Source: Vibrio nereis NBRC 15637 (lineage in GTDB: Bacteria; Pseudomonadota; Gammaproteobacteria; Enterobacterales; Vibrionaceae). Taken from it: a DNA stretch of 64,000 nucleotides. How positions within the stretch are numbered: the first letter of the stretch is position 1; each line of letters starts with the position of its first letter. Where the stretch lies: contig NZ_BCUD01000007.1 of the NCBI RefSeq assembly GCF_001591105.1, positions 124,001 to 188,000 of the forward strand, in the 5' to 3' direction. Shown here piece after piece: positions 26,077-36,158 of the stretch. The notes under the pieces are model-generated. The model searched no databases. It saw nothing but the letters and a program-made list of their open reading frames with translations, and had not been told where the DNA came from. A program made the translations under genes and the position numbers.

Positions 26077-28002
26077 TTATATGATCATGTTGGCAGCCAG
26101 AGGGTCTTCGTCAAAGTAGTGTTTGCAGAAGTGAGTAAATTCTTGTTTAGACACTGGTTTAGAAAAGTAGTAACCCTGAAATTCATCGACGCCGAGTTCA
26201 ATTAAACTCTTGAGTTGCGTTACATCCTCCACGCCTTCCGCAACCACTTTAATGCCTAATTGATGGGAAAGATTGACGATAGCTGAAACAAAAAACGTCT
26301 GATTCTTCTCACAGTTAAGGTTTTGGATAAAAGATTTGTCTATTTTAAGTTTGTTAAACCGCAAATGATTTAAGTTGTACAGTGAAGACCAGCCTGTCCC
26401 AAAGTCGTCCAGTGCTAGGCGAACGCCAATCTTTTCTAATTCATTGATGATGTTGCTACTGCGCTCAACTTCATCAAGAGTCATCGTTTCTGTTATCTCC
26501 AGTACGATGGAGTCTAAATAGTTGGGGTTGCCGCCAAAAACTTCGGTTACCAAGGTGGGTAGCTCTTCATCAAATAATGAATCGGATAAATTGATGGCAA
26601 TTTCAACTTGGTCATTAAACTCCGACCAATCCACAGCAAGCGCGTGATGAACCTCTTTCATGATCCATTTGCCCAGATCTTTAGCTAACCCCGACTCCTC
26701 GGCAATCGAGATAAGATATTCGGGGTTGATAAACCCATACAGTGGGTGTTGCCAACGGATCAGTGCTTCGCAGCCCATCTTATTGGTATGACGAGACACG
26801 ATTGGCTGAAAAACCATAAACAGCTGCTTTTGTTCTTGAATGCTGATGAGCAGTTCTAGCTCTTCACTTAATTTATGCTTTTTCCTGTGCTCTATTTCGA
26901 TCTCTTTACTAAAATAGACCACTTGTTCTGTATTGCTCTTTTTGGCAATGTTTAACGCAAAGTCAGCATTGTTTAGGACTAAGTTTGACTTCTTTAGTAG
27001 GTGTTCATTGCTGTCCCCTGACTCCTTATACGTTGCGATTCCCATAGAAATACTCATGCGGTCAGAACGATCCATCGCGTGCAAAGCAGAATTTAAGTCA
27101 CTGAGTAGCTTTTTAACGAAAAATTCTAGATGGAAGTCTTCTTGGTTGATCAGAATGGCAAATTCATCGGCCCCGACACGCGCGCAAGAGAACGCAAATT
27201 TGTCTGCTTTTGCTTTGATATGCTGACTGATCTCTATCAGCACTTGGTCACCGTACTCGTAGCTAACAGTATCGTTAATCTCTTTGAAGTGACTGATATC
27301 AAGCAATACGATGGCATACTTTTGATCTTTCTCACTCAGTTCTTTTAACTCGTTTAGCAGAAAGTTACGGTTTTTTAGCTTTGTTAGTGGGTCGTGCCAA
27401 GCAATGTAAGTTTGCTTTTGTGAATCTTTATATAACCGATATGAGAGCAAGCTTAGAACGAGCAGAATGAGGAACATATCCGTAAGTACCGTCTTTCTGC
27501 TTTCTGCAATCACCTCGCGTTCTTTTACCGATGCCTCTCCCGTAAAATTTGTCACCATCAAACCGCGTAATTGGGGGGTTAATGCTTCTAGTTCAGCAGA
27601 AAAGGCAGCTAAACGCGCTCTGTCACCAATCACGACGGCGTGCTCATATTTCTTTACAAGGTGAAAGGCTTCTGTGACTACCTCGCCAGATTTGTGTTCT
27701 ACACGGATTGAGGCCGTTTCGTCACTGGATAAAAAAGTGCTGTAGCGGCTCCAAAGGATGTCATATTTGAGGTTGAGTTCTGTTTTAGATGCATTTTCGT
27801 CCAGAACGTATTTATCCACTTCTTTGTGTAATAAGAGTGTTTCAAACTCTAATTGCGCAAGCGCCCAAGCAGAAAGCTGAGTGTGCTTTGTGAGCATGTT
27901 ATATGTGTCGTTGAACTTAACTAACGTCCAGATAGAGAACGAGAAAAGTGCAAAGACCATCGTGATAAATAAAGCAATGTTGCGATTCATAGAATCTAGC
28001 AC
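26077..28002 (-). CDS. Membrane c-di-GMP phosphodiesterase with degenerate GGDEF and intact EAL
   Basis: 641 residues. Two membrane spans (about 8-28 and 172-190) flank a periplasmic sensor region of some 145 residues. The GGDEF domain (~200-360) has GADEF at 277-281 in place of GGDEF and is probably inactive or regulatory. The EAL domain (~380-625) looks catalytic: EALIRW (412-417), asparagine 471, glutamate 502, DDFGTGWSSL (532 on), LKIDKSF, VVAEGVE and QGYYFSKP. The GTG at 28002 is given as start; an ATG at 27990 is an alternative. It lies 24 bases after the SUOX-like gene on the same strand. Confidence 0.88.
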   Translation of the reverse strand: MLDSMNRNIALFITMVFALFSFSIWTLVKFNDTYNMLTKHTQLSAWALAQLEFETLLLHKEVDKYVLDENASKTELNLKYDILWSRYSTFLSSDETASIRVEHKSGEVVTEAFHLVKKYEHAVVIGDRARLAAFSAELEALTPQLRGLMVTNFTGEASVKEREVIAESRKTVLTDMFLILLVLSLLSYRLYKDSQKQTYIAWHDPLTKLKNRNFLLNELKELSEKDQKYAIVLLDISHFKEINDTVSYEYGDQVLIEISQHIKAKADKFAFSCARVGADEFAILINQEDFHLEFFVKKLLSDLNSALHAMDRSDRMSISMGIATYKESGDSNEHLLKKSNLVLNNADFALNIAKKSNTEQVVYFSKEIEIEHRKKHKLSEELELLISIQEQKQLFMVFQPIVSRHTNKMGCEALIRWQHPLYGFINPEYLISIAEESGLAKDLGKWIMKEVHHALAVDWSEFNDQVEIAINLSDSLFDEELPTLVTEVFGGNPNYLDSIVLEITETMTLDEVERSSNIINELEKIGVRLALDDFGTGWSSLYNLNHLRFNKLKIDKSFIQNLNCEKNQTFFVSAIVNLSHQLGIKVVAEGVEDVTQLKSLIELGVDEFQGYYFSKPVSKQEFTHFCKHYFDEDPLAANMII

Positions 28003-28026
28003 ACTCCACTGTTAGAGATATCGACG

Positions 28027-28506
28027 TTATTGGACGATTTCAACGCTACGAACTTGCCACACCATTCGGCTGTGAAGCACTTCGTTGTTCATTTCATCAA
28101 ATTGACTTAAAGGATAAATAACCCAAACAGGCCCTTTGTCACGGATACTCATTACATCTCCATTTTTTTTCACGGCGAAGATTGGGTTGTATTGCTCAAT
28201 ATCACTATACGGTATGGTAGACCAATAATCATTTAAGGCGGTCACTTTTAGACTTGCTTTGTCGGTAGCCGTTATTTTGAGAATTTCTTTGGCCGATACA
28301 CCCATAAACGTTGTTTTATCTTCGGTCCAAGGCGTATCAGTTACGATCTCTTTGTCGGCATGAGTGAGCAGTTGTTCAAGGCTGAACTTTGCTTCTTCGC
28401 CGTGGTGATTAATCGTTAAAATGGTATCTGTGCTTGCATGACTAAAGAAAGCGCTAAAGCACAATAGGGCAGTGGCTGCTAGGCGAAGATAAAGGCTTTT
28501 TAACAT
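28027..28506 (-). CDS. Periplasmic protein with a molybdopterin-oxidoreductase-like (SUOX) fold
   Basis: 159 residues with a signal peptide (1-24, cut near SHA-ST). The mature part resembles the small stand-alone oxidoreductase molybdopterin-binding domain, with VTALNDYWSTIPYSDI and GPVWVIYPLSQF. No cysteine ligand for molybdenum is visible in the mature part, so enzyme activity is doubtful. A strong AAGGAG site precedes the ATG. It is the upstream partner of the EAL protein and may bind a ligand and signal to its periplasmic sensor; that is inferred from gene order only. Confidence 0.7.
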   Translation of the reverse strand: MLKSLYLRLAATALLCFSAFFSHASTDTILTINHHGEEAKFSLEQLLTHADKEIVTDTPWTEDKTTFMGVSAKEILKITATDKASLKVTALNDYWSTIPYSDIEQYNPIFAVKKNGDVMSIRDKGPVWVIYPLSQFDEMNNEVLHSRMVWQVRSVEIVQ

Positions 28507-28867
28507 GGAGACTCCTTATATGGTTGTTATTGATAATGAGAGGTTTGTTCCAAAATATAACTTCGGATGTACATATAAAGATAATTAACGAAAGACGCAA
28601 CTAAGTGTTTGGTCGCTTTTTTAGTCATTGATATGCCATCTAATCTATTGATATATAAAGACATAATTTTATTTTGCAAATTGCGAAGTTAATCGCACAG
28701 GTTTAATGCGTCAGACCTAAGTGTATGAAATATAAATTAATGTCATTGCTATTTTGAAACTGGACTCAAAGTTCCAATGTCGTTTTTTTTAGATCAAAAA
28801 ATTCGGTAATGTGATATATATCAACCACTTTAAAGGGATATCAGGTTAATGAGGGTTTACTGCGCAC
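28507..28867. other. Intergenic stretch upstream of the SUOX-like gene
   Basis: A+T-rich and without a coding frame. TGTGATATATATCAAC at 28810-28825 resembles a CRP/FNR half-palindrome but is about 300 bases from the gene. ATTGATAT occurs twice near 28625 and 28645. The promoter of the leftward operon is presumably just above 28506. Confidence 0.4.
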
Positions 28868-29731
28868 TTAAGCTCTCTGACGCTCGTGGTACCAGCGTGC
28901 GATGAAGACCAATGCAATTCCACCTAAAATAACACTACTGGTGGCAATGTGATGAAGCGATAGCTCTTCTCCCAGCATGATGAAACCGATGATGAGCGTG
29001 ATGACAGGGACAGATAATTGACTGATGGATGCTTGAAGCAAAGTGAGTTGCTGAATAACCCGATACCACAAAACGTAACCCATCGCTGAAGCAATGCTAC
29101 CCGACAGAACAGCGAGCACGATGCCTTGTGTGGACAGCGTGGAATGATTAAAGAGCCAAGGTGTAAAGAGTAGTGCAATACAAGAAGCAATAATAAAGCC
29201 TCTTGTTATGCCTAAAATGGGGGACTTAATGGTTTTACCCAAAGCGGTAAACAGTGCCCATGAAATGCCTGAAAATAGCATGAGTAAGGCTGATACTAGG
29301 TCTGGTCGTGTCGCTGATGGCAGCATGAGCCATACAAAGCCACCCAGTGAGCAAAGTATGCCTATGACCTCTAATGCTTTAAAACGCTGCCCCTGCCACC
29401 AATGCAGCCCTAAGAGGGTGAGTTGAACCGCACCAAATAGCAATAATGCGCCAGTGCCTGCGGCTAAATTGATATACGCGAATGAAAACAAGATGGCATA
29501 ACCAAATAGTGCTCCTCCAGCAAGTAAGCTAAACGCCCAACCTAAGGATTCTGTGTTAGAGCCTCGTTGTCTAAAAAGCAAAATAGCAGCCAAGACAATG
29601 GCACCCGAAATCAAGCGAATCAGTGTAAAGCTACCCGCATCTATCGTTCCCTCTGCTAACGCAAGCCGACATAAGATGGAGTTGGCCGCAAAGGCTAGCA
29701 TGGCAATAGATGTAAGTATAAAAGTCGACAT
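28868..29731 (-). CDS. EamA/DMT-family transporter
   Basis: Inner-membrane protein of 287 residues with ten predicted spans in two EamA repeats, as in the drug/metabolite transporter superfamily. Substrate not predictable. The start at 29731 is chosen over one 21 codons upstream because AAGGAAAGG lies seven bases before it and the protein then begins at the first membrane span (MSTFILTSIAMLAF). It is monocistronic. Confidence 0.85.
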   Translation of the reverse strand: MSTFILTSIAMLAFAANSILCRLALAEGTIDAGSFTLIRLISGAIVLAAILLFRQRGSNTESLGWAFSLLAGGALFGYAILFSFAYINLAAGTGALLLFGAVQLTLLGLHWWQGQRFKALEVIGILCSLGGFVWLMLPSATRPDLVSALLMLFSGISWALFTALGKTIKSPILGITRGFIIASCIALLFTPWLFNHSTLSTQGIVLAVLSGSIASAMGYVLWYRVIQQLTLLQASISQLSVPVITLIIGFIMLGEELSLHHIATSSVILGGIALVFIARWYHERQRA

Positions 29732-29948
29732 TGAAATCCTTTCCTTCAACACAGGTTGGTTAATGTTGGCACTAATCACTGTGGAGCTGTGCATCTACAC
29801 CTAGACCGAGAAGTTTCTATTTTTATTCAATCTACATGATTACTTTAGCTATTTATGGTTATTAGGCTAATTAGTTGTATTGTTGCGGTGTTGGGAATTG
29901 ATGAAAATTTTGGCGATGTATTCACAATACAGCCTTGGTTTAGTATGG

Positions 29949-29983
29949 AAAAACTTAGGTGTGTCTCTAGGCCAGACACACCT
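29949..29983 (-). terminator. Terminator of the kinase/HD-GYP operon
   Basis: AGGTGTGTCT (29957-29966) pairs perfectly with AGACACACCT (29974-29983). Read leftward, it is followed by AAGTTTTTCC. Confidence 0.7.
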
Positions 29984-30011
29984 GATTGGAGCTTTGTTTT
30001 ACGTTATATGG

Positions 30012-31007
30012 TTAAACTTGTCGTTCTTTAAAGCGCTCTTTTATTTCTAAAATATAGGGCAACTGTTGGATGAATACAGGCACAAGGTTAGGATCAAAAT
30101 GTTTGCCAGCTTGCTCTTCTATAAATGCGACTGCGTCTTCAACTGGCCACGCCTTTTTATATGGGCGCTCACTGGTTAAGGCATCAAACACATCAGCTAT
30201 GGCGGCCAAGCGACCTTCGATCGGGATAGACTCACCCGCAATCCCTTGCGGATAGCCTGTGCCATCCCATTTTTCATGATGGGTCGATGCAATGCTCTGT
30301 GCGAGTGAAATCAGCGTAGAGCGAGGAGACTCTAAAATACTAACGCCCACTTCTACGTGTTTTTTCATACGTTCGAACTCTTGTTCGTCCAGTTTCCCTG
30401 GTTTGAGCAAGATTTTGTCAGGGATGGCAATTTTGCCTATGTCGTGCATGGTCGCGGCCATGCGTAGCTCGTCGGCGATTTCTTCGTCCATGCCTATCGC
30501 AGTCGCTAAGATTTTCACGTAATGGCTCATCCGCTGTACGTGCATGCCAGTTTCATTATCTTTATATTCGGCTGCTCGGCCTAAGCGCTGGATAAGGTCT
30601 ACCTGTGTTTCACGCAGGGCGTCGATTTTGACCATCGAAAGATGCGTTTTAACGCGTGCCCGCACAATAGCAGGAACGATAGGTTTGATGATGTAATCGA
30701 CACCACCTATATCAAAGCCTTTTTCTTCGTCAATGGAATCACGCAATGCCGTAACAAAAATAACAGGGATAGCCGCCGTATCCGGGTTGGCTTTGAGTCG
30801 TTCGCACACATCAAATCCTGTCATGCCAGGCATCATGATATCGAGGAGTACTAGGTCGAACCCATCATTTTCCATTAGCTTTAGGGCGTCTTGCCCCGAG
30901 CGCGCAAAGGATAGCCGATAATGGTCTTGAAGCACTTGCTTCATTACCTTTAGGTTCGCGGGCTCATCATCGACGATGAGAATTCGTGGCTGAGGCTTAG
31001 TAAACAC
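30012..31007 (-). CDS. Response regulator with HD-GYP phosphodiesterase domain
   Basis: 331-residue two-domain protein. The receiver (about 8-125) has the phospho-acceptor aspartate 56 in LVLLDIMMPG, acidic residues 13-14 and the lysine in IIKPI. The HD-GYP domain (about 135-325) keeps HD at 188-189 (MHDIGKIAIPD) and HHEKWDGTGYP at 243-253, the signature for c-di-GMP hydrolysis. It lies 17 bases after the hybrid kinase on the same strand, which is its likely phosphodonor. Confidence 0.93.
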   Translation of the reverse strand: MFTKPQPRILIVDDEPANLKVMKQVLQDHYRLSFARSGQDALKLMENDGFDLVLLDIMMPGMTGFDVCERLKANPDTAAIPVIFVTALRDSIDEEKGFDIGGVDYIIKPIVPAIVRARVKTHLSMVKIDALRETQVDLIQRLGRAAEYKDNETGMHVQRMSHYVKILATAIGMDEEIADELRMAATMHDIGKIAIPDKILLKPGKLDEQEFERMKKHVEVGVSILESPRSTLISLAQSIASTHHEKWDGTGYPQGIAGESIPIEGRLAAIADVFDALTSERPYKKAWPVEDAVAFIEEQAGKHFDPNLVPVFIQQLPYILEIKERFKERQV

Positions 31008-31024
31008 GGCAGTATGTTTCCTTC

Positions 31025-34000
31025 CTATTTTTCTAACGTATCTAGCGCTGTTTCCAATTGGGTAGCAGCGATATGAAAGTCGAACTCGTCAATAGCGCTC
31101 ATGGCATTGATAATGAATTTTTGTATCGTTTTAGGTGCCGCATTATGAACGCTTTCGGCAATATCTTCACGCAGTTCTCCCATTTGTGTGGCTTGCAACC
31201 ACTCGGTCAGCAAGGCTCGTAGCTGGCCTGGCTCTATGGAGGCATGGGGTTGCGGCGTTGGGCTATTAATGTTTTGTTGAACGAGAACCTCTACCTCAGT
31301 TACCAGACTAGGCCAATGCTGGGTAATATCTTCAAGCGCGTGTTGCGCGGCGTTAGTGCAATGCTTATCGGCCGCGTGTTCTAGCTGGCTAAACATTTGA
31401 TGCAGTGGTAGCAAGGCAAAGTTACCAGACAGACCTTTCATTGCATGCGCTCGACTGGCGAGCTCGTCCCAATGATGACCTTGAAGGTACATTCTCAGGC
31501 TGTCTATCAGGTCGGCCTGTTTGTTTACCATACTATGAAGTTCGCTGATGTATAGGGATTCACTGCCCCAAAGTTTGAGCCCTTTCTTGATGTCGAGTAG
31601 CTCCAAGCGTGTTGGTTTAGTTTCGCTTTCATAGCTGTGTTCGTGATGGATGCTTTGTAAATCATGCAAGTCCATTACCCTCGCGATTTCTTGGGTTAAT
31701 TGCGGAAGATCAACGGGCTTATTGGCGAAACCGTTCATGCCTGCATGGTGAGCTTGCAGCCTGTCTTCGGTTAAAACGCTTGCCGTGAGCGCAATAATCG
31801 GCACATTTGTTTGATCGTGTTCCTGCTCCCACGTTCGAATCTCTCGGCTAGCTTGTAAGCCATCCAACCTTGGCATTTGTAAATCCATCAAGATCAGTTG
31901 TGGTCTTTCTTCTTTGTACTTGATAACGGCCTCTATGCCGTCTTGAGCTGTGATCACGCTGTGCCCATCTCGCTCCAACAAAATCTTTATCAGCCTGATG
32001 TTTTGCTCTATATCATCACAAACCAAAATACGCAGAGGAGGGAGGACAAGTTTGGCTGAATTGGAATGAGCGATATCCAAAGTACTTTCTGGCAGTGGTA
32101 AGTCGAAACTAAACTGACTGCCTTTGCCTATTTCGCTGCAAGCTCTGATCTCCCCGCCCATGAGGTGAACCAATTGACGCGAGATTGTGGTACCTAATCC
32201 GGTCCCGCCAAATCGGCGACTCATGGATGCATCGGCTTGAGTAAATGCATCGAAGATCGCGCTTAACCGTTCTGGTGCGATCCCGATGCCAGTATCGGTG
32301 ACACTGAATCGAATATAGTTAGGTTGATCATGGATAGGGGAAATGGCTAGCGTAACACTGCCTGATTCAGTGAATTTAATGCCGTTACCGACCAAATTCA
32401 TCAGAACTTGTCTGATACGGTCTTCAGCACCGTAAATGACATGTGGTAATTCATCAGAAAGTGAAAGCTCTAACTCAATACCTTTGCTTTTGGCATTAAG
32501 CCAAAGTGTTGAAATGACGGTATCGACACACGCCGCAAGGTTGAACGGGGCCTGTTCAATTTCAAGTTTGTTTTTATCAAGCTTAGCGCTATCTAGAATG
32601 TCATTCAGTAGGTGCAACAATGAGCGTGAGGACTTATCGATCGTTTGTAGGTGTCGTCTGTTCTCTCCGCTAATCGATGAGTCGAGCAGAATGTCAGTGA
32701 ACCCGATGATGGCGTTCATCGGAGTGCGTATTTCGTGACTCATATTGGCTAGGAAAGAAGCTTTGCTTTCTGCCGCTTCTTCCGCAAGACGTTTCGCGTT
32801 AAGCAGCTCTTCTTCCATTTGCTTGCGCGTGGAAATATTGATCATTACACCATCGATCCAGAGAACGTTACCGTTGGAATCTTTGACCACTAGGCCATTT
32901 TCTAACACCCAAACAGGGTCACCAGATTTATGTTTCAATCGGTATTCGACCGCATAAGTATTCGTGTCATTGTCGAGTGATTCGATAATTTGGCAGACGT
33001 TGTGGTAATCATCTGGATAGACGAGATCGGCAAATGAACGCTGCTCTGCAAAAAAACGCGCGGATGAATAACCCGAAATGTCTAAGATACCGTCGCTGAG
33101 AAATATCGGCGTCCAGTTCTTATCAAATTGACGACGGAAAGACGCCCCCGGGATATTTTGCATCAATGAGCTGAGACGCTCTTCACTCTCACGTAGTTTT
33201 TCTTCCATCGCTTTACGTTCAGAAATGTCGGCAACAAAGCCCACAAATAGAGTTTCACCCCCTTCGAGGTCAACGCGGCCAACGCCTAATCTTACCGGGA
33301 TTAGGTGTCCAAGCTTGTGCTGAGCGTATACCTCTCTTGATGACTCGAGTACGGTTTCTTTCCCTGTTGCGAAGTAACGGGCTAAGTAGGAATCGTGGGC
33401 GTCTCGGTGAGGGTTGGGCATTAGCGTCGATACATTTTGTCCGACGATTTCTGCTTCTTCCCAGCCAAAAATAGAACTCGCCGCGCTGTTGATGCCTTGA
33501 ATGATACCTTGGGCATCAATAGTAATGACGCCGTCTTTTGCGGTATCGAGTATGGCTTGCAGACGGGTTTCACTGGCCGTTTTTTCAGACAGCAGTTGGC
33601 GATAGCGCAGCTGCGAGCTAACGTTGACGGCGAGTGTAGAGATAAGTAACGTCGCGATGGCGACACCAATGGCAAGGAATGCAGGATCTTGTGCATGAGG
33701 GTGCGCAGTGTGGCCACTCAAAACAATGAAGCGGGCTGCTTCCATTCCCGTGTAATGCATTCCAGAAATGGCTCCCCCCATGATTAAGGCGCTGATCAAT
33801 TTGACGTGGAATGAGCGCAACTTTGGGAAGTGGTAGCGCAGTAAACGCCGCGCCGATAGCGCGATAAAGGCCAATACGACAGCGACCACAATCGATAGTG
33901 CAAACCAATACGGGTCGTAACGTAAAATGACGTCCATGATCATCGCTTCCATACCCAAATAGTGCATAGCACCAATGCCAGAACCGACGATGACGCCATT

Positions 34001-34372
34001 TCTAAGTGTCAGCTTTAGGGAGTCGTGTTTGTTGATCAGAGACTTTAGAACAATGTAACTAGAGATTGTCGCAGGCAGCAAAGATATTGTGGTGAGCAGT
34101 GGGTCATAGCTCATCTCATGCGGCATTTTAAACGCCAGCATACCGACAAAATGCATGCTCCATATACCACCAGCCATGATCAACGAACCTGAAACCAGTG
34201 CGAGTTGCTGGTGAGGCTTACTGATTATATGCCTGGCCGCAGCAGCCAAACGGAGTGCGAAGAATGAAGCCATTGAAGCAAGAAAAATGGACAGCACAAC
34301 TAACCACGGGACATATGTTCCAGTCAGAGTATGAGCGTTTTCTACATTAGTGATAAAAAACTGGTCAAGCAT
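31025..34372 (-). CDS. MHYT-domain hybrid sensor histidine kinase
   Basis: 1115-residue membrane kinase. The N-terminus is a seven-span MHYT sensor with motifs MHFVGM (73-78), MHYLGM (136-141) and MHYTGM (205-210), a domain proposed to bind copper and sense gases. Two PAS domains follow (~270-385 and ~400-515). HisKA has histidine 546 in SHEIRTPMNA. The ATPase has N-box NLVGNGIKF, DTGIGI and GGTGLG (~722). The receiver has aspartate 830 in LMDLQMP, and a C-terminal HPt has histidine 976 in RAHAMKG. It carries a complete internal phosphorelay and likely passes phosphate to the adjacent HD-GYP regulator. Confidence 0.93.
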   Translation of the reverse strand: MLDQFFITNVENAHTLTGTYVPWLVVLSIFLASMASFFALRLAAAARHIISKPHQQLALVSGSLIMAGGIWSMHFVGMLAFKMPHEMSYDPLLTTISLLPATISSYIVLKSLINKHDSLKLTLRNGVIVGSGIGAMHYLGMEAMIMDVILRYDPYWFALSIVVAVVLAFIALSARRLLRYHFPKLRSFHVKLISALIMGGAISGMHYTGMEAARFIVLSGHTAHPHAQDPAFLAIGVAIATLLISTLAVNVSSQLRYRQLLSEKTASETRLQAILDTAKDGVITIDAQGIIQGINSAASSIFGWEEAEIVGQNVSTLMPNPHRDAHDSYLARYFATGKETVLESSREVYAQHKLGHLIPVRLGVGRVDLEGGETLFVGFVADISERKAMEEKLRESEERLSSLMQNIPGASFRRQFDKNWTPIFLSDGILDISGYSSARFFAEQRSFADLVYPDDYHNVCQIIESLDNDTNTYAVEYRLKHKSGDPVWVLENGLVVKDSNGNVLWIDGVMINISTRKQMEEELLNAKRLAEEAAESKASFLANMSHEIRTPMNAIIGFTDILLDSSISGENRRHLQTIDKSSRSLLHLLNDILDSAKLDKNKLEIEQAPFNLAACVDTVISTLWLNAKSKGIELELSLSDELPHVIYGAEDRIRQVLMNLVGNGIKFTESGSVTLAISPIHDQPNYIRFSVTDTGIGIAPERLSAIFDAFTQADASMSRRFGGTGLGTTISRQLVHLMGGEIRACSEIGKGSQFSFDLPLPESTLDIAHSNSAKLVLPPLRILVCDDIEQNIRLIKILLERDGHSVITAQDGIEAVIKYKEERPQLILMDLQMPRLDGLQASREIRTWEQEHDQTNVPIIALTASVLTEDRLQAHHAGMNGFANKPVDLPQLTQEIARVMDLHDLQSIHHEHSYESETKPTRLELLDIKKGLKLWGSESLYISELHSMVNKQADLIDSLRMYLQGHHWDELASRAHAMKGLSGNFALLPLHQMFSQLEHAADKHCTNAAQHALEDITQHWPSLVTEVEVLVQQNINSPTPQPHASIEPGQLRALLTEWLQATQMGELREDIAESVHNAAPKTIQKFIINAMSAIDEFDFHIAATQLETALDTLEK

Positions 34373-34560
34373 TATAAAGGCCTATAAAAAGTAATGGCTT
34401 GGCGATCATGGGTATGGCGTAACAAACTACTATTGCGATCAATAAATGTGTAGTAATTTGTGGCACAAATAATAAGTTGTTGTCGATTTACTCGGACAAA
34501 TGGATGGTTGGTGCGTGTTCTGAGTGAATGCGTTGTTGTTACCCTATTATAGGTACAAAT

Positions 34561-35001
34561 ATGGAAATTGAGTTTAAGCCAGTCAAAGAGAGCGAATACG
34601 ATTCTCTGTTTCAGGTCGTAAAGGAAGGTTTGTACCACCATATTGATGCGGTGTTTGGCTGGGACGATGAATTTCAACATTCGCGGTTAAGAAATAGTTA
34701 TCAAGCCGATTGGTTCTACTGGGTGTATTGCCAAGGGAAGAAAGTCGGGATGCTATGTTACAAGCCCTACGACAACGCGATGCATGTTCACCTTCTGGTG
34801 ATCTTTCCTACAATGAGAGGGAAAAGCTACGGGAGCAGAATTATGGAGAAGATAAAAGTGGATGCGATTTGCGAACAACGCGAAAAAATAACGCTGTCTA
34901 GTTTTATTGTTAATCAGCAGGCTGTGAGATTTTACCAAATGTTGGGCTATCAAATAACGGATCGCGAAGAAGATTTCTATACATTCGCTTTGCAACTTTA
35001 G
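34561..35001 (+). CDS. GNAT-family N-acetyltransferase
   Basis: 146-residue acetyltransferase. The acetyl-CoA motif is in VIFPTMRGKSYGSRIMEKI (~80-100) and the later fold element in NQQAVRFYQMLGY (~120). The start at 34561 gives the family-like opening MEIEFKPVKESEYD; a frame extension to 34528 has no ribosome site. Substrate unknown. It is divergent from the MHYT kinase. Confidence 0.85.
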   Translation: MEIEFKPVKESEYDSLFQVVKEGLYHHIDAVFGWDDEFQHSRLRNSYQADWFYWVYCQGKKVGMLCYKPYDNAMHVHLLVIFPTMRGKSYGSRIMEKIKVDAICEQREKITLSSFIVNQQAVRFYQMLGYQITDREEDFYTFALQL

Positions 35002-35016
35002 ATAGGCTCTATAACA

Positions 35017-35047
35017 AGATAACCGCCGAATAAGGCGGTTATCTTTG
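35017..35047. terminator. Terminator between convergent GNAT and CDF genes
   Basis: AGATAACCGCC (35017-35027) pairs perfectly with GGCGGTTATCT (35034-35044) around GAATAA, with a short T tail. Confidence 0.7.
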
Positions 35048-35068
35048 GTGAGGTTTCTATTGTTTAAC

Positions 35069-35962
35069 TTAACTGGCGATGTTCATCGTCAGGTTCAAAT
35101 TCAAAGATAACTTTGAAAGTTTGTCATTGAGGATCTTTCGCGTTTTTTCGAGCTCAGCAACTTGCAGTTCGTTGCCATTGGCATGTACATCCAAATTCAC
35201 ACGTAACTCGCGCCCAACTTTAGTGACGCCTGCAACGGCTAAGCTTTGAGACATTTGAGTCTCCAAAGCGGATACCTCTTGGTTTACCGTAGAGCAAATT
35301 TCGTCGCTAGGGGTCATCATTAGAAGCTCACGTATTGCTTCACGAAGCATCTCAAACGGCACTTTGATGAAGTAAAAAGACATTAAAATCATCATCATTG
35401 GGTCAGCGTATACGGCATATTCCGAGTAAGGCGAAATAGACACTAACCAAGCAGACACGAATCCTAATGTCACCGCGACACTTAGCAGGGTATCCATTTG
35501 CCATTGAGTCGCTTCCGCTTCAATCAAACCAGATGAAAAGCGTTTAGACTTGTTGGCAATGTACCACCATGCGTACGCACAACCGATAACGTTCACTACG
35601 CCAAATATAGTAGCAATAGAGGCATCGACTTCACGCCCGCCGCTGAACATTGAGACGACAGCAGAATACAGTGAATAGCTGACCACCAGTAAAATTACCA
35701 GCCCTTTTATCGCAATAACCACGGGTTCTAAGATAGCTTTTCCAAAAGGGAAGTGGTTATTAGTTGGATGTTCAATATAGCGCGAGGCTGCCAGTGACAA
35801 TAATGTTAACAGCAAGCTTACTAGGGAGTAAACGCCATCAAAAACAATAACTAGAGAGCCAACAAGCAAACCAAGCACCATGCCACCACCTGCAAACCCC
35901 GATGCTAACAGGGCTGAAAAGGTGAGTATTCTTTTTTCATTTAAACTTGTCCTGGCACACAT
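35069..35962 (-). CDS. Cation diffusion facilitator family transporter
   Basis: 297-residue inner-membrane divalent-metal exporter of the CDF family. It has six spans between about 10 and 205, with the acidic site residues in FDGVYSLVS (TM2) and WQMDTLLS (TM5), and a cytoplasmic C-terminal domain (~215-297). Metal specificity (Zn, Fe, Mn, Co) cannot be read. It is monocistronic and converges with the GNAT gene. Confidence 0.85.
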   Translation of the reverse strand: MCARTSLNEKRILTFSALLASGFAGGGMVLGLLVGSLVIVFDGVYSLVSLLLTLLSLAASRYIEHPTNNHFPFGKAILEPVVIAIKGLVILLVVSYSLYSAVVSMFSGGREVDASIATIFGVVNVIGCAYAWWYIANKSKRFSSGLIEAEATQWQMDTLLSVAVTLGFVSAWLVSISPYSEYAVYADPMMMILMSFYFIKVPFEMLREAIRELLMMTPSDEICSTVNQEVSALETQMSQSLAVAGVTKVGRELRVNLDVHANGNELQVAELEKTRKILNDKLSKLSLNLNLTMNIAS

Positions 35963-36158
35963 AGCAGAATCTCTTTGTTAAACACCTATATATTCTTCTC
36001 AATATATGAGTGTTTGACAAATGACATCTGTACGAAAAATGACTTTCTTTTACGGTAATTATTTTATTTCTTTTAAATTCATATGGTTATGCTTATTTCT
36101 TCCTGTCAATAAAATTGACGCTCACTGATATTCACAAAGATGAATAAGGAAAAAATAA

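Noticed and set aside
28528..28546. Fur box upstream of the SUOX-like gene
   Set aside because: Only the half TTGATAATGA fits; the second half does not match, so iron control is not supported.
28810..28825. CRP or FNR site TGTGATATATATCAAC
   Set aside because: One half is good but the other is weak, and it is about 300 bases from the gene it would control.
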